From: Clavibacter michiganensis
GTDB taxonomy: Bacteria; Actinomycetota; Actinomycetes; Actinomycetales; Microbacteriaceae
DNA length: 64,000 nt
Assembly (NCBI GenBank): GCA_002150995.1
Contig: MDHJ01000001.1
Location: 2,914,001-2,978,000 of the forward strand
Direction of reading: 5' to 3'
How positions within the stretch are numbered: position 1 is the first letter of the stretch; the number at the start of each line of letters is the position of its first letter. A program made the translations under genes and the position numbers. The notes below the pieces were generated by a model that did not search any database, had not been told where the DNA came from, and saw nothing but the letters and a program-made list of their open reading frames with translations. Below are positions 37,744-46,980 of the stretch, piece after piece.

Positions 37744-37933
37744 ATTCCGGCATGCGGGGAATCGCACGCATTCCCACGGAGCGCCCAGGTGGTGGCCGGA
37801 GCGGCGGGAGGGGCACCGGTCACCGGCACCGGGCAGCGGGCGGCGGGCGGCGGGCGAGCCGATCCGCGCACCGCCCGGTCCGACGGGGGCGCGCGTCCGG
37901 CATCGTCGCAGGCGCTCCTGCCATGCTCGATGC

Positions 37934-38116
37934 ATGGCCACCCTCATGCGTCCCCGCAACGGCAAGATCATCGCCGGCGTCTGCGCCGCCCTCGCGAACC
38001 GCTTCGGCATCAGCGCGTTCCTCGTGCGGTTGATCTTCGTCCTCTCCATCGTGCTGCCCGGCCCGCAGGTGCTGCTGTACCTGATCCTCTGGATCGTCTT
38101 CCCCAAGCAGCGCTGA
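37934..38116 (+). CDS. PspC-domain small membrane protein
   Basis: The 60-residue product is a minimal PspC domain: basic N-terminus MATLMRPRNGKIIAGVCAAL with the conserved GVCAGLA-like turn, then one hydrophobic helix (VRLIFVLSIVLPGPQVLLYL) ending in WIVFPK. PspC proteins sense or respond to membrane stress; no pspA or other Psp gene is adjacent. CATGCT lies six bases before the ATG. The gene stands alone between the divergent lipoprotein and the amidase. Confidence 0.88.
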   Translation: MATLMRPRNGKIIAGVCAALANRFGISAFLVRLIFVLSIVLPGPQVLLYLILWIVFPKQR

Positions 38117-38243
38117 CCCGGCGGATGGGCCTCCCGCCCGCCGCGCGGCACCCGGACGCGGGATCGTCCCGCGCTCGAAACGCCCTCGCAACACCCGGTT
38201 CCCAGACTGGGGAGACACCTCTCCCCCACCTGGAGGAACCCGC

Positions 38244-40174
38244 ATGGCCGCTGGCCGACGCCGACCCGGGCACGTCCGCGTCCATCGCGCGCGCGACCGC
38301 GTCGGGCACGCGGTCGCGGCGTCCTCCGTCGCGCTCGCCCTCCTCGTCGGCGGCGACGCACTCGGCGCATCGACCGCGCACGCCATCGCGGACCGCTCCG
38401 CGGCGGACGCTGCCATGACGGCCCCCGCCGTCGTCGGCCTGGGGGTCGTGGACGCCGCGGCGCTCCTCGGCTCCGGCACAACCACGTCCGTCGAGCTGAC
38501 CCGCGCCTACCTCGCGCGCATCGAGGCCTACGACGACCGCCGCGGCGACCGCGTCGGGCTCCAGGCGGTCATCACGACGAACGAGGCCGCGCTGGCGACC
38601 GCGGCCGAGCGCGACGCGGAGCGGGCGGCCGGCACCATCCGGGGGCCGCTCCACGGCGTCCCGATCGTCGTGAAGGACAACCTCGCCACGTCCGACATGC
38701 CCACCACGGCCGGCAGCGCGGCGCTCCGCGACTACCGGACCCGGGACGACGCGACCGTCGTCGCGCGGCTGCGGGCCGCCGGCGCGATCATCCTCGCGAA
38801 GACGAACATGTCCGAGTTCGCCTGGCACGGCACGTACACGCTGAGCTCCGCGCGCGGGCGCACCGCGAACCCGTACGACCTCTCCTGGAGCGCGAGCGGA
38901 TCCAGCGGGGGCACGGGCGCGGCGGTGGCGGCGGCCTACGCGCCGGCCGGGATCGGCACCGACTCGTGCGGATCCGTGCTCGGGCCCGCCGCCCACCAGA
39001 GCCTCGTGGGCCTCCGCCCGACGATGGGCCTCACGAGCACCGCCGGCGTCGTGCCGCTCTCGCCGCGGCAGGACGTGGTCGGCCCGCTCACCACCACCGT
39101 CGCCGACGCCTCCCTCCTCCTCGAGGTGCTCGCAGGGCGGGATCCCGCGGATCCGCTCACGGTCGCCGCCGACGCGCAGGACACCGGCGCCTACGTGGCC
39201 GGTCTCCGCCCCGACGCGCTCTCGGGGAAGCGGATCGGCGTGGTGCGCTGGTCGTTCGACGAGGATCCCGGGAAGCCGGGCCTCGCCGAGACGACCGCGC
39301 TCATCGAGCAGGCCGTGCGCGACCTCGAGGCGCAGGGCGCCGAGGTCGTGGAGGTGCCGCTGACACGCGAGTTCGTGGAGGGGACGCTGCGCAGCGGCGG
39401 CTGGATGGACATGCGCCCGTCCATCGACCGCTTCCTCGCCGAGACCCCGGCCACCTGGCCGGCCCGCGTCGCCGCCCGCACGGAGCCCGCGGACGTCCTC
39501 TCGTTCGCCGACGCCATGGCCGACCGCCCGAGCGCGCTCACCGACGGCGACATCGCCCACTTCCTCGGGCAGCCCGACGTGCCGAACGCCGAGTACGACG
39601 CGCGCATCGCCGAGCAGGACGCGGGAGGGCCGCGATGGACGCGTTCTTCGTCGAGCACGGGGTCGACGCCCTCGCGATGCCCGTGAGCGCGACGAGCGCG
39701 ACCCCGGACTGGGCGGGGACGACCTTCTGCGACGTGGGCGCGAACACCGGGATCCCCACGATCTCCGTGCCCGCCGGGTTCACCTCGCGGGGCGCACCCG
39801 TCGGCCTCGAGCTCGCCGCTCCCCGCCATCGGGACGCCGACCTGCTGGCGATGGCGTACGCCTACGAGCAGGCGACGCGGCACCGGGTGGCGCCCGCGTC
39901 GACCCCGGAGCTGCCGGACGACGCGGCTGCCGATGCCGGTACGGAGGTCCCGGGCGAGGTGGACGCGGCGCCGCCGGCCGTGGGCGACGCGTCCCCTGCC
40001 GGATCCGTGCCGCAGACCCTCGGCGCCGCCCGCGTCGCGGGGGTGGGCACCAACAGCGCCGTGCAGAACCTGCGCATCTCCTCCGTCCTGGCGCTCGCCG
40101 GCGGCGTGGTGGCGGCCTGCGCGATCGGCCTCCTCCGCGGGCGCCGGCGTGCGTCCGCCGTGCGCCCGGGCTGA
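38244..40174 (+). CDS. Exported amidase-signature enzyme, with a one-base frameshift
   Basis: This amidase has an N-terminal signal sequence (basic residues, then VALALLVGGDALGAST) and an amidase-signature domain. The catalytic lysine is in PIVVKDNLAT, the GSSGG loop is at SASGSSGGTGAAVAAAYAPA and the nucleophile serine is in GTDSCGSV. The frame breaks after DARIAEQDA (39621-39632) and resumes at AAMDAFFVEHGVDALAMPVS, giving about 643 residues with one base restored. The C-terminus has a Ser/Pro/Ala linker, a membrane helix (VLALAGGVVAACAIGLL) and RGRRR, so it is a membrane-anchored surface protein without a clear LPxTG. ATG 38244 has a GGAGGAA site. Confidence 0.88.
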
Positions 40175-40258
40175 TCCTCGGGGAGTCGCCCGGGCGACCC
40201 GGGGAGTGTCGCCCGCACTCCTCGAGGACCGGGGCCCGTCACGGCGCGCGCGGCACGC

Positions 40259-40294
40259 AGGAGGGGCAGGCTGCCGTGGCCGCCCGCCCCTCCT
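40259..40294. terminator. Terminator between the convergent amidase and phosphatase genes
   Basis: AGGAGGGGC (40259-40267) pairs with GCCCCTCCT (40286-40294) around an 18-base loop. A separate perfect palindrome GTCGCCCGGGCGAC lies at 40185-40198 just after the amidase stop. Confidence 0.6.
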
Positions 40295-40310
40295 CGTCAT
40301 GCGGATCCGG

Positions 40311-41576
40311 TCAGCGCCTCCCGGTCGCGACCAGCGACACCGTGCCGTCGGCCGTGATGACGACCACCGCGGCCATGGCCGCCGCGAGGTCGATGCGCTG
40401 CCAGCTGCCCTCGGTGCCCGCGTCCAGCGGCTCGCCCGAGTCGATGGCGGTGAGCGCGAGCACCTGGCGGCGCTGCTCCGGGGTGAGGTCCGGGTGGCTC
40501 GAGATGAGGAGCGACTCCGCGCCGGCAGGCACCGTCATCGGCTCGCCGCGGTTGCCGACGACCGGGAAGCCGTAGCTCATGCGCTGCTCGTAGACCGCCA
40601 GCGCCTGCGCGGTCGGCAGGTACGGCTTGTCGCGCGCGATGCAGACGTCGAGGGCAGCGCCGCACTTGGCCTCCAGCACCGTGCGGAGCTCGGTGGACGC
40701 CTGCTCGAACAGGGTGCGGAACTCGGGGTCCGACCAGCGGCGCTCCACGATCTTCTGCCCCATCATGCGGCCGGCCATCACGTCGAGCGGGTAGTGCGCG
40801 CCCATGATGATGCGGTTGTTGCTCGCGTCGGAGGCGCGGGCGAGGATCTGCGGCGCGAGCTCCGGCAGCATCGTCGCGAGCGACGTGCCCTGCCAGAACG
40901 CCTGCGAGGTGTGCCCGCTGGGGTAGGAGCCGTCCTGGCCGTTCCAGGCGTTGCCGCCGACCTTGTCCCGGTACTTGAGCATCAGCGGGAACGCGACGTA
41001 GGGCCGCGGGTTGTCGAAGTGCTGCTTCGGCGGGTTCGACGAGGAGTACCTGCCGACGAGACCGCCGCTCTTGGCGAGGAGCGCCGCCGTCTTGGGGAGC
41101 TGGCCGGCCTCGCGCGCCGTGCGGTAGATCGCGCCGAGGTCCCGGCCGAGGCCGTCCGACATGGTGATCGACATGTCGGCGTACTGGTCGACGATGGCCC
41201 GGGCCGACTGCGCCTTGGTGGCGGCCTGGTTGATCGTGATGGTCTTCCTGTCGTTCATCTTCATGATGTCCGGACGGGTCGCCTTCAGCCCGGTGAACGC
41301 GTCGAGCATCGGCACGAAGTCGTAGACCGTGTTCGACGGGTAGGGCGCGTCGAGGACGGCCGGGTCGAAGGGCGCGATGGGCGAGGGGACGACCGGCGAC
41401 GCCGACGCGGCCGGGGCGTCGGCGGCGGTCGCGGCGGTGGCGCCGGTGCCGGTCAGCAGCAGGCCGAGGACGGTCGTGGTCGACAGCAGGGTCGCGGTGC
41501 GGGTGCGGGGACGCCGGAGCGGGGTGCGGATGATGGTGCCTCTCGTCGGTGCGGGCGGCCGTGCGGCCTCCGGCAC
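40311..41576 (-). CDS. Exported PAP2-type acid phosphatase
   Basis: This protein of about 421 residues has an export signal (RRPRTRTATLLSTTTVLGLL) and a class A/PAP2 phosphatase core: DGSYPSGHTSQAFW near residue 250 and NRIIMGAHYPLDVMAGR about 40 residues later, giving the two catalytic histidines. An Asn replaces the usual Ser before Arg in the second motif. The start is unsure: GTG at 41576 and at 41585 are in frame but lack ribosome binding sites. An AGAGG site sits four bases before an ATC codon (near 41535), which hints at a misread or unusual start. The substrate is unknown. Confidence 0.82.
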   Translation of the reverse strand: MPEAARPPAPTRGTIIRTPLRRPRTRTATLLSTTTVLGLLLTGTGATAATAADAPAASASPVVPSPIAPFDPAVLDAPYPSNTVYDFVPMLDAFTGLKATRPDIMKMNDRKTITINQAATKAQSARAIVDQYADMSITMSDGLGRDLGAIYRTAREAGQLPKTAALLAKSGGLVGRYSSSNPPKQHFDNPRPYVAFPLMLKYRDKVGGNAWNGQDGSYPSGHTSQAFWQGTSLATMLPELAPQILARASDASNNRIIMGAHYPLDVMAGRMMGQKIVERRWSDPEFRTLFEQASTELRTVLEAKCGAALDVCIARDKPYLPTAQALAVYEQRMSYGFPVVGNRGEPMTVPAGAESLLISSHPDLTPEQRRQVLALTAIDSGEPLDAGTEGSWQRIDLAAAMAAVVVITADGTVSLVATGRR

Positions 41577-41662
41577 CGTAGGCACCGCGCGTGACGCGGA
41601 CGCCGCCGGGAGGTGGATCGGAGGTGTCCGGGCGGTGCGCGCGCCGGGGCGCGCGCCGGTCC

Positions 41663-43045
41663 TCAGCCGCGCGACCTCGGTCCCCACGCCCGCGTCCACG
41701 GCTCCAGCGTCATGCCGCCGCCCGCGCGGATCCGCTCGACGCCGCCGTCGGGCCCGCGGTCGGCCGTGACCTCCTCGCCGACGGACCCGAACCCGTCGCC
41801 CTCGACGACGCGCGCCGAGGACTCCCCCGTGCGCTCGAGCACGTCCACGGCGTCGAGCGGGTGCTCGGCCGCCGGGTCGATGCGGAGCAGCCGGTCGCCG
41901 ACGACCTGGATGTCCTGCATCCCCCACATGTTCGCGAAGCGCCCGGTGAAGGGCGCGTCGACCGCGGCGCGCGCGGCGTCGGCCGCGGCGGAGTCGGCGA
42001 GCAGGAGCTCGAGGATGCCCGTGCTGAGCGCGGCGGCCGGCCCGTCGATGGCGTTCGTGAGGACGCTGACCGCCCAGCCGCTCGACGGGTCCACCGCCGT
42101 GCGCGTGATGTGGCCGGGGTACCCGCCGGAGTGGCCGAGCACGGTGGTCTCGGGGGCGCCGGAGCCGATGCGGTCGAGGATCAGGCCGTAGCCGTAGCGG
42201 CGGGTCGCGGCGGGATCCGCGCTCGTGGCGTACCGGGGCCGCTGCTGGATCCGCTTCGACGCGGCCGACAGCAGCCGCTCGTCGTCGGGCAGCACGAGCG
42301 CGGAGAAGAAGGCGACGAGCTCGACGGCGGTGCTGGTGACGCCGGTGGCCGCGGCCATCGCCCGGGTGTCCACGTGCGGGATCACGGTGCGCTCGCGCGA
42401 TGTGCGCAGCGACGTCGACGCGGCCGCGTACTCGTCCGCGCGCTCGGGCAGGTGCTCGGCTGCCGTGTCCCGGAGGCCGAGCGGGCGGGCGATCCGCTCC
42501 GCGACGAACTCGCCGTAGGACATGCCCGACGCGGCCTCGACCACGAGGCCGAGCAGCGCGTAGCCGACGTTGGAGTAATTGAAGGCCATGTCGGGCGCGG
42601 CCTTGGCGATGCCGGGCGCGTTCGCGATCTCTAGCAGGCGGCGACGGTCGGGGAAGGGGCCCGCGTGCTGCCAGTGGTCGCCGTCGCGGCCGTCGCGGAG
42701 CACGCCCGCACCGTGCTCGAGGAGCGCGGCGAGCGTGACGTCGGCCAGCTCCGATCCCCCCGCGCGGAGCTCGGGCACGTGCCGGCCGAGCGGGTCGTCG
42801 AGCCGCAGGGCGCCCCGCTCGGCGAGCTGGAGGATCGCGGTGGCCGTGAAGGACTTGGAGTGCGACGCCACGCGGAACAGGTGCGCCGGGGTGAGGGGCG
42901 CCCCGGTCGTCGGATCCGCGAGGCCGTACGCCTCGGACAGCACGACCTCGCCGTGCCGGGCGACGGCGACCTGCGCGCCGGGGACGCGGGTCTGCCAGAC
43001 GCGGTGGTCGAGCCAGGTGCGGACGTACTCGAGGATGTCGCTCAC
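41663..43045 (-). CDS. Serine beta-lactamase-like hydrolase
   Basis: This 460-residue member of the class C beta-lactamase/DD-peptidase clan shows the SxxK motif in VASHSKSFTA (residue about 62), the YxN element in FNYSNVGYALLGL and the KTG-equivalent HSGGYPGH. There is no signal peptide, so it is probably cytoplasmic and an esterase or peptidase rather than a resistance enzyme. A C-terminal domain of about 100 residues follows. The start is GTG 43045, and TAGGCT lies seven bases upstream without a Shine-Dalgarno sequence. Confidence 0.88.
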   Translation of the reverse strand: MSDILEYVRTWLDHRVWQTRVPGAQVAVARHGEVVLSEAYGLADPTTGAPLTPAHLFRVASHSKSFTATAILQLAERGALRLDDPLGRHVPELRAGGSELADVTLAALLEHGAGVLRDGRDGDHWQHAGPFPDRRRLLEIANAPGIAKAAPDMAFNYSNVGYALLGLVVEAASGMSYGEFVAERIARPLGLRDTAAEHLPERADEYAAASTSLRTSRERTVIPHVDTRAMAAATGVTSTAVELVAFFSALVLPDDERLLSAASKRIQQRPRYATSADPAATRRYGYGLILDRIGSGAPETTVLGHSGGYPGHITRTAVDPSSGWAVSVLTNAIDGPAAALSTGILELLLADSAAADAARAAVDAPFTGRFANMWGMQDIQVVGDRLLRIDPAAEHPLDAVDVLERTGESSARVVEGDGFGSVGEEVTADRGPDGGVERIRAGGGMTLEPWTRAWGPRSRG

Positions 43046-43052
43046 CTGCCGG

Positions 43053-43058
43053 AGCCTA
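43053..43058 (-). promoter_or_regulatory. Candidate -10 box for a leaderless mRNA
   Basis: TAGGCT (minus strand) ends seven bases before the GTG start at 43045. Confidence 0.45.
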
Positions 43059-43088
43059 CGCGCGCGGGCGCGACGGCCCGCGGGCCGC

Positions 43089-43547
43089 TCAGCGCGCGTG
43101 CCACCCGCGGTAGTACTCGTACGTCCAGCCGACGAGCGCGATGACGAGCAGGATCCCGCCGAACAGCGCCACCCAGATGCCGACGGCGAGGCCGAGGAAC
43201 ACCAGGGCGCCGCCGCCCGCGAGGGTGATCGGCCACCAGCTGTGCGGGGAGAAGAAGCCGAGCTCGGGGTCGCCGTCGTCGATGTCGGCGCTCTCGATGT
43301 CCTGCGGCAGCTCGCCCGACTGCGCCCTGTGGACGCGCTGGAGGAAGAAGCCGATGAGCCCGGCGAACGCGGCCGCGAGGAAGAGGGCGGTGGTGCCCAC
43401 CCACTCGATGACGGAGGCGCCCTGGCCGCTGTTCGGGTCGGTGTTCAGGCCCTGGGCCTCGTAGGCGATGTTCCAAACCACGTAGGCGATGCCGGCGACC
43501 ACGAAGAACGCGGCCAGGACGAACATCAGTCGGACGTTGGCGCGCAT
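43089..43547 (-). CDS. ctaF: Cytochrome c oxidase subunit 4, actinobacterial CtaF type
   Basis: This 152-residue membrane protein has four hydrophobic segments: FVLAAFFVVAGIAYVVW, GTTALFLAAAFAGLIGFF, ITLAGGGALVFLGLAVGIW and IALVGWTYEYYRGW. The central acidic loop with DIDDGDPELGFFSPHSWWP matches the actinobacterial aa3 oxidase subunit 4. That subunit is normally encoded beside ctaC and ctaD, but neither is present here, so this is either a displaced copy or a second paralogue. ATG 43547 has GAGGGGG just upstream. The 329 bases from 43548 to 43876 hold no gene I can support. Confidence 0.85.
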   Translation of the reverse strand: MRANVRLMFVLAAFFVVAGIAYVVWNIAYEAQGLNTDPNSGQGASVIEWVGTTALFLAAAFAGLIGFFLQRVHRAQSGELPQDIESADIDDGDPELGFFSPHSWWPITLAGGGALVFLGLAVGIWVALFGGILLVIALVGWTYEYYRGWHAR

Positions 43548-43876
43548 GGTCCCCCTCGGAACGGTCGGTGTGCGTCGAGCGCACACCCGCCGTCGGCCTC
43601 CGCCCAGGTGCTTGACCGGCCGCCTCAGGCTGCGCTAGCGGGGCCCGATCGGGTCGGGCCGCCCTCGGGCTGCCGCCTCGAGCACGCCCGGCCCCGGCGT
43701 CCGGCATGTCCGGCGGGCGAAGCGTCCGGCCCGCCCGCTGGGGACCAGCTGGACCGGCGGGACGCCCGGCCCCCGGCTCTCGTCCACTGGGTGACGCGCT
43801 CGCGCTCCGGAGGCCGGTCGGCACCGGGGCGTCGACGCCGCACCACGCATCCGCACGACCCGCAGGAGGAGCAGCC

Positions 43877-44322
43877 ATGAGAGAGACGACCCGAGGACCC
43901 CGGACCGGGGCCCGACGATGAGCGCGCGCGTGAACGGGACCCGGCGCCGCCGACCGCGGGCCGTCTGGGCCGCGGCGCTCACGGGCGCCGTGGTGAGCGG
44001 GATCGTCGTGATCGGCGCGCTGCTCCCGGCGCTCGGCCTCGTCGGCGCCGCGGACGCCACCACCGTCGGCCAGCTGGACGTGCCCGCGGGCCTCATCGCC
44101 CTGGGCATCGTGATCTCGTTCGCCGTCGGCCTGGCCATGCTCGCGGTCGCGGCCCTCACCCGCAGCGGCGTCGTCGCGTGGGTGGCGGCGGTCGCGGCCG
44201 TCGTGGCGACGCTCGTCGGATCCGTCTGGCCGCTCGTCGCGACCACCATCGCGAGCGTCGACCAGGCGCAGGACGCGATCCCGTTCGTGCGGGACCTCAT
44301 CGGCCGGGTGCTGGGCGGCTGA
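43877..44322 (+). CDS. Small membrane protein, apparent one-base frameshift near its start
   Basis: The intact frame from ATG 43918 encodes 134 residues with three membrane helices (AAALTGAVVSGIVVIGALLP, LIALGIVISFAVGLAMLAVA, VVAWVAAVAAVVATLVG). That ATG lacks a ribosome binding site. A strong one (AGGAGG) precedes ATG 43877, whose 14-codon frame (MRETTRGPRTGARR) ends in a TGA overlapping ATG 43918. The distance is one base short of frame, as in six other genes here, so a deletion error joining both parts into 148 residues is most likely. The alternative is a real leader peptide coupled to the gene. No function is recognised. Confidence 0.6.
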
Positions 44323-44349
44323 CCGGACGCCCCGCCGACGCCTTGAATG

Positions 44350-44385
44350 ACGGAGGCCGCCGACCCGAGGGTCGGCGGCCTCCGT
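44350..44385. terminator. Bidirectional terminator with a 17-base-pair perfect stem
   Basis: Arms 44350-44366 and 44369-44385 are perfectly complementary with only two bases between, so the real loop must open a base pair. It sits between the convergent membrane-protein and nitroreductase genes. Confidence 0.75.
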
Positions 44386-44427
44386 CGCGGCGCGGCGCGA
44401 TCCGGCGCGGCGCGGCGAGGCGCGGGA

Positions 44428-45036
44428 CTACGCGCGGGCGAGCACCAGCTCGGACAGCGGCAGGCGCGTGCGGGGAGCGGTCTCGCGCTCCGCGAGCGGG
44501 CCCTCGAGCGCGTCGGCCGGCGCGACGACGCCGACGGCCGTGACGGTGAGCGGCTCCTGGTTCTCCGGCAGGTCGAACGCGGCGGAGAGCTCCCCGAACT
44601 CCACGCCCGCCATCTGGTGCGTGTGCAGCCCCTCGGCCTGCGCCTGCACGGAGAGGTGGGCGACGGCCTGGCCGAGGTCGTAGGCGGCGTACGGGCGCTT
44701 GTCCCCCTCGACCGTGGAGGTCTCGGCGATCGCGACGACGAGCGCGGACGCGCTCGCGGCCCAGGCGGCGTTGAAGCCCACGAGCGTGCCGACGATGGTG
44801 TCGAACACGTGCGTGCCGCGGCGGCCGACGATGAAGCGGCGCGGCTGGTGGTTGCTGGCGGACGGCGCCCAGCGGGCGGCCTCCAGGAGCGCGTCCAGCT
44901 GCGCGTCGGAGACGGTGGCGGACGCGTCGAAGGAGCGGGGGCTCCAGCGGGCGTCGAGCTCGCGCACGATCGGCACGGCCGTGTCGGCGGTGCGCTCGGT
45001 GGTCGCGGGCGTGGTGGTGTCCTCGGTGAGGGTCAT
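44428..45036 (-). CDS. Nitroreductase-family oxidoreductase
   Basis: This 202-residue FMN-dependent enzyme has RWSPRSFDASATVSDAQLDA near the start, the flavin-binding AARWAPSASNHQPRRFIVGR (residues about 53-72) and a later hydrophobic helix with LGQAVAHLSVQAQAEGLHTH. This matches the malonic-semialdehyde reductase/nitroreductase type. It reduces nitro, quinone or similar acceptors with NAD(P)H; the natural substrate is unknown. ATG 45036 has GGAGGAA at the right distance. It diverges from the secreted paralogue pair, with 290 bases between that show no other gene. Confidence 0.9.
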   Translation of the reverse strand: MTLTEDTTTPATTERTADTAVPIVRELDARWSPRSFDASATVSDAQLDALLEAARWAPSASNHQPRRFIVGRRGTHVFDTIVGTLVGFNAAWAASASALVVAIAETSTVEGDKRPYAAYDLGQAVAHLSVQAQAEGLHTHQMAGVEFGELSAAFDLPENQEPLTVTAVGVVAPADALEGPLAERETAPRTRLPLSELVLARA

Positions 45037-45326
45037 GGTCGTTCCTCCGGTCGGTGGCGGTGGGTCGGCACGACGTCGGGCCTCGCGGATCCCAATGCGG
45101 CACGGCGCCCGGCTATTCCTGCGCGGCGGGCTCCGCGTCCCCGGACGCGCGCCTGTGCGTTCCCGGAACGCCCCGGCCCGCGCGCCGATACCGTCTGCCT
45201 CCATCAGCACGCACCCACGGTGCGGCGTCCACGGCCCGTCGGCCGGATCCTCCACGGACGCACGATGCCGGATCCCGGCGCTCCCTCCCCCACCGCACCT
45301 CCCATCCCCATAGGACGGACTCCCCC

Positions 45327-46012
45327 ATGCCCGCACACCTGCCCCTGCGCCTCACCGGCGCGACCCCCGGATCCCGCAGGGGGCCTCGCCTCCACCGTGC
45401 GTCCCTCGCCGCGATCCTCACGACCGCGGCCATGGTCGGCGCCCTCACCGGCGCCCCGCGCACGGCGCCGAACGCCACTCGGCCATCACCGTCGCCGACG
45501 CGATGCGGCAGGACACCCTCTTCCCGGACATCGTCACCGGACGCATCACCGTCGACCAGCTGGTCGACGCGGACCTCGAGGCCCACCGCCGCGCCGAGAC
45601 CGCCGTCCCCACCCGCGCCGAGGCGACGCGGCAGATCACCGCCGAGGTGAGGGCCCTCCGCGACGAGACGACGGCCGCGGGCTTCACCGAGGCGGAGATC
45701 GACGCCGCGACCGGACCCGAGGGCTCCCAGAGCGCGATCGGCAGGTGGTTCAAGAAGCACTTCACGAATTGGACGATCATCCCCGTGACCGGGCTGCAGG
45801 GCGCCGCCATCGGCGGTGCCGGCTCGTTCGCGCACGTGGTGCTCTTCGGGGTGTGCACGCACTTCGCGCAGGTCATCTGCGCGGCGCTCTCGGCCGCGTT
45901 CGCCATCTCCACCGCCTACATCTTCGCCACTGCCCTCAAGTGCATCCGCCTCCGCAAGCCGACGCTCTACGTGCCGATCCCCAACACGAGCAGCAGCTAC
46001 TGCGGGGACTAG
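45327..46012 (+). CDS. Secreted four-cysteine protein A, tandem paralogue, one-base frameshift
   Basis: The function is unknown. The signal peptide runs MPAHLPLRLTGATPGSRRGP through ASLAAILTTAAMVGALTGA. The frame is then lost between 45450 and 45480 and resumes as HSAITVADAMRQDTLFPD; one restored base gives about 228 residues. An N-terminal helical domain (ITVDQLVDADLEAHRRAET) is followed by a polar linker, a hydrophobic Gly/Ala-rich part (LQGAAIGGAGSFAHVVLFGV) and four cysteines spaced C-x7-C-x20-C-x19-C, ending C-G-D. All these features recur in protein B downstream, so the gene is genuine. The frameshift may be an error or a true inactivation. A small secreted toxin or bacteriocin-like role is a guess. 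Confidence 0.72.
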
Positions 46013-46202
46013 ATCCGCGGATCCGTCCACCCCGGCGGCCATCGGGCGCGGCGCCCGGCCTGCCGGGACGGCGGCCCTGTGGGGTGCGGGCTCGCCGGCA
46101 CCGGAGCGCGGCTACCGTCTGCTCGTCCCCGCGCTGGGGGCGCGGGCCGCGTCCGCGCCCGGCGGGGTCGCCCCCTCTCCCCGCGATCGAAAGAAGGATG
46201 CC

Positions 46203-46913
46203 ATGCCCCTGCCCGTCCACCATCTCCTGCGACGACCAGCACCCGGGCACCCGCGAGGGGTCACGGCAGCGCGTCTCCTCCGCCGCGCCCCCGCCGTCGC
46301 CGTGGTCCTCACCATGGCCGTGGTCGGCTCCCTCGCCGCGGCACCCGCACCCGCGAGGGCCGCGACGATCTCCATCGCCGCCTCCGTGCGCGCCGGCACC
46401 TACGAGCAGGACCTCCTCTCCGGTGCGGTCTCCGTCGATCAGGTGGTCGACGCCGACCTCGCGGCCCGGAGAGCCGGGAGCACGCCCCCGCCGAGCCGCG
46501 AGGAGCTCGTGCAGCAGACGCGCGAGGAGATCCAGGACATCCGCCGATCGGGGTCGGAGGCGGACGCGAGCGCTTCCGCGTCGACGGCGGAGCAGTCGAC
46601 GGGCGCCGTCGACCCGGTCGCCGTGTCCCAGAGGTCGCTCTGGTCGAGGATCACGCACCCCTTCCGCCACTGGAGCACGGTGCGCATCAACGCGCTCCTG
46701 GGCTACGGGCTGGGGGCTCTCTCGACCGGTCCCCCCGCGGTGGCGGCGGCCATCTGCGTGGCCCTCGGCAGCATCGCGTGCGCGGCTGTGTTCACCGCCG
46801 GGGCCGCCATGCTCGGCCTCCTCGCCACCATGGCCGGGACATGCGCCGGAAAGCGACACGAGTACCTGTACATCAAGATCCCCGACTTCGCGAACAGCCA
46901 CTGCGGCGACTAG
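46203..46913 (+). CDS. Secreted four-cysteine protein B, tandem paralogue
   Basis: This 236-residue protein is intact. It has a signal peptide (AVAVVLTMAVVGSLAAAPAP, cleavage near ARA), then ISIAASVRAGTYEQDLLSG and VSVDQVVDADLAARRAG, which match protein A in order. A charged/Ser-rich linker follows, then a hydrophobic Gly/Ala-rich segment (AVAAAICVALGSIACAAVFT) with cysteines spaced C-x7-C-x20-C-x19-C and the C-terminal CGD. Spacing is identical to A although the sequence between differs. ATG 46203 has AAGGA upstream. It lies 190 bases after A and ends before a strong terminator. No known family is recognised. Confidence 0.78.
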   Translation: MPLPVHHLLRRPAPGHPRGVTAARLLRRAPAVAVVLTMAVVGSLAAAPAPARAATISIAASVRAGTYEQDLLSGAVSVDQVVDADLAARRAGSTPPPSREELVQQTREEIQDIRRSGSEADASASASTAEQSTGAVDPVAVSQRSLWSRITHPFRHWSTVRINALLGYGLGALSTGPPAVAAAICVALGSIACAAVFTAGAAMLGLLATMAGTCAGKRHEYLYIKIPDFANSHCGD

Positions 46914-46927
46914 CCGCTCCGGCGACC

Positions 46928-46970
46928 AGCGGAGAGCGACCCGCCCCACCGGGGCGGGTCGCTCTCCGCT
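46928..46970. terminator. Bidirectional terminator with a 20-base-pair perfect stem
   Basis: Arms 46928-46947 and 46951-46970 are fully complementary with a three-base loop. It separates secreted protein B from the convergent oxidoreductase gene at 46981. Confidence 0.8.
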
Positions 46971-46980
46971 GCAGGCGGGC

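Noticed and set aside
43548-43876. Possible gene in the gap upstream of the small membrane protein
   Set aside because: Frames here are short, Arg/Pro/Gly-rich in all phases and have no ribosome binding site except that at 43877.
46198-46202. Upstream ATG at 46198 as the start of secreted protein B
   Set aside because: It is in a different frame from the protein; ATG 46203 gives the signal peptide.
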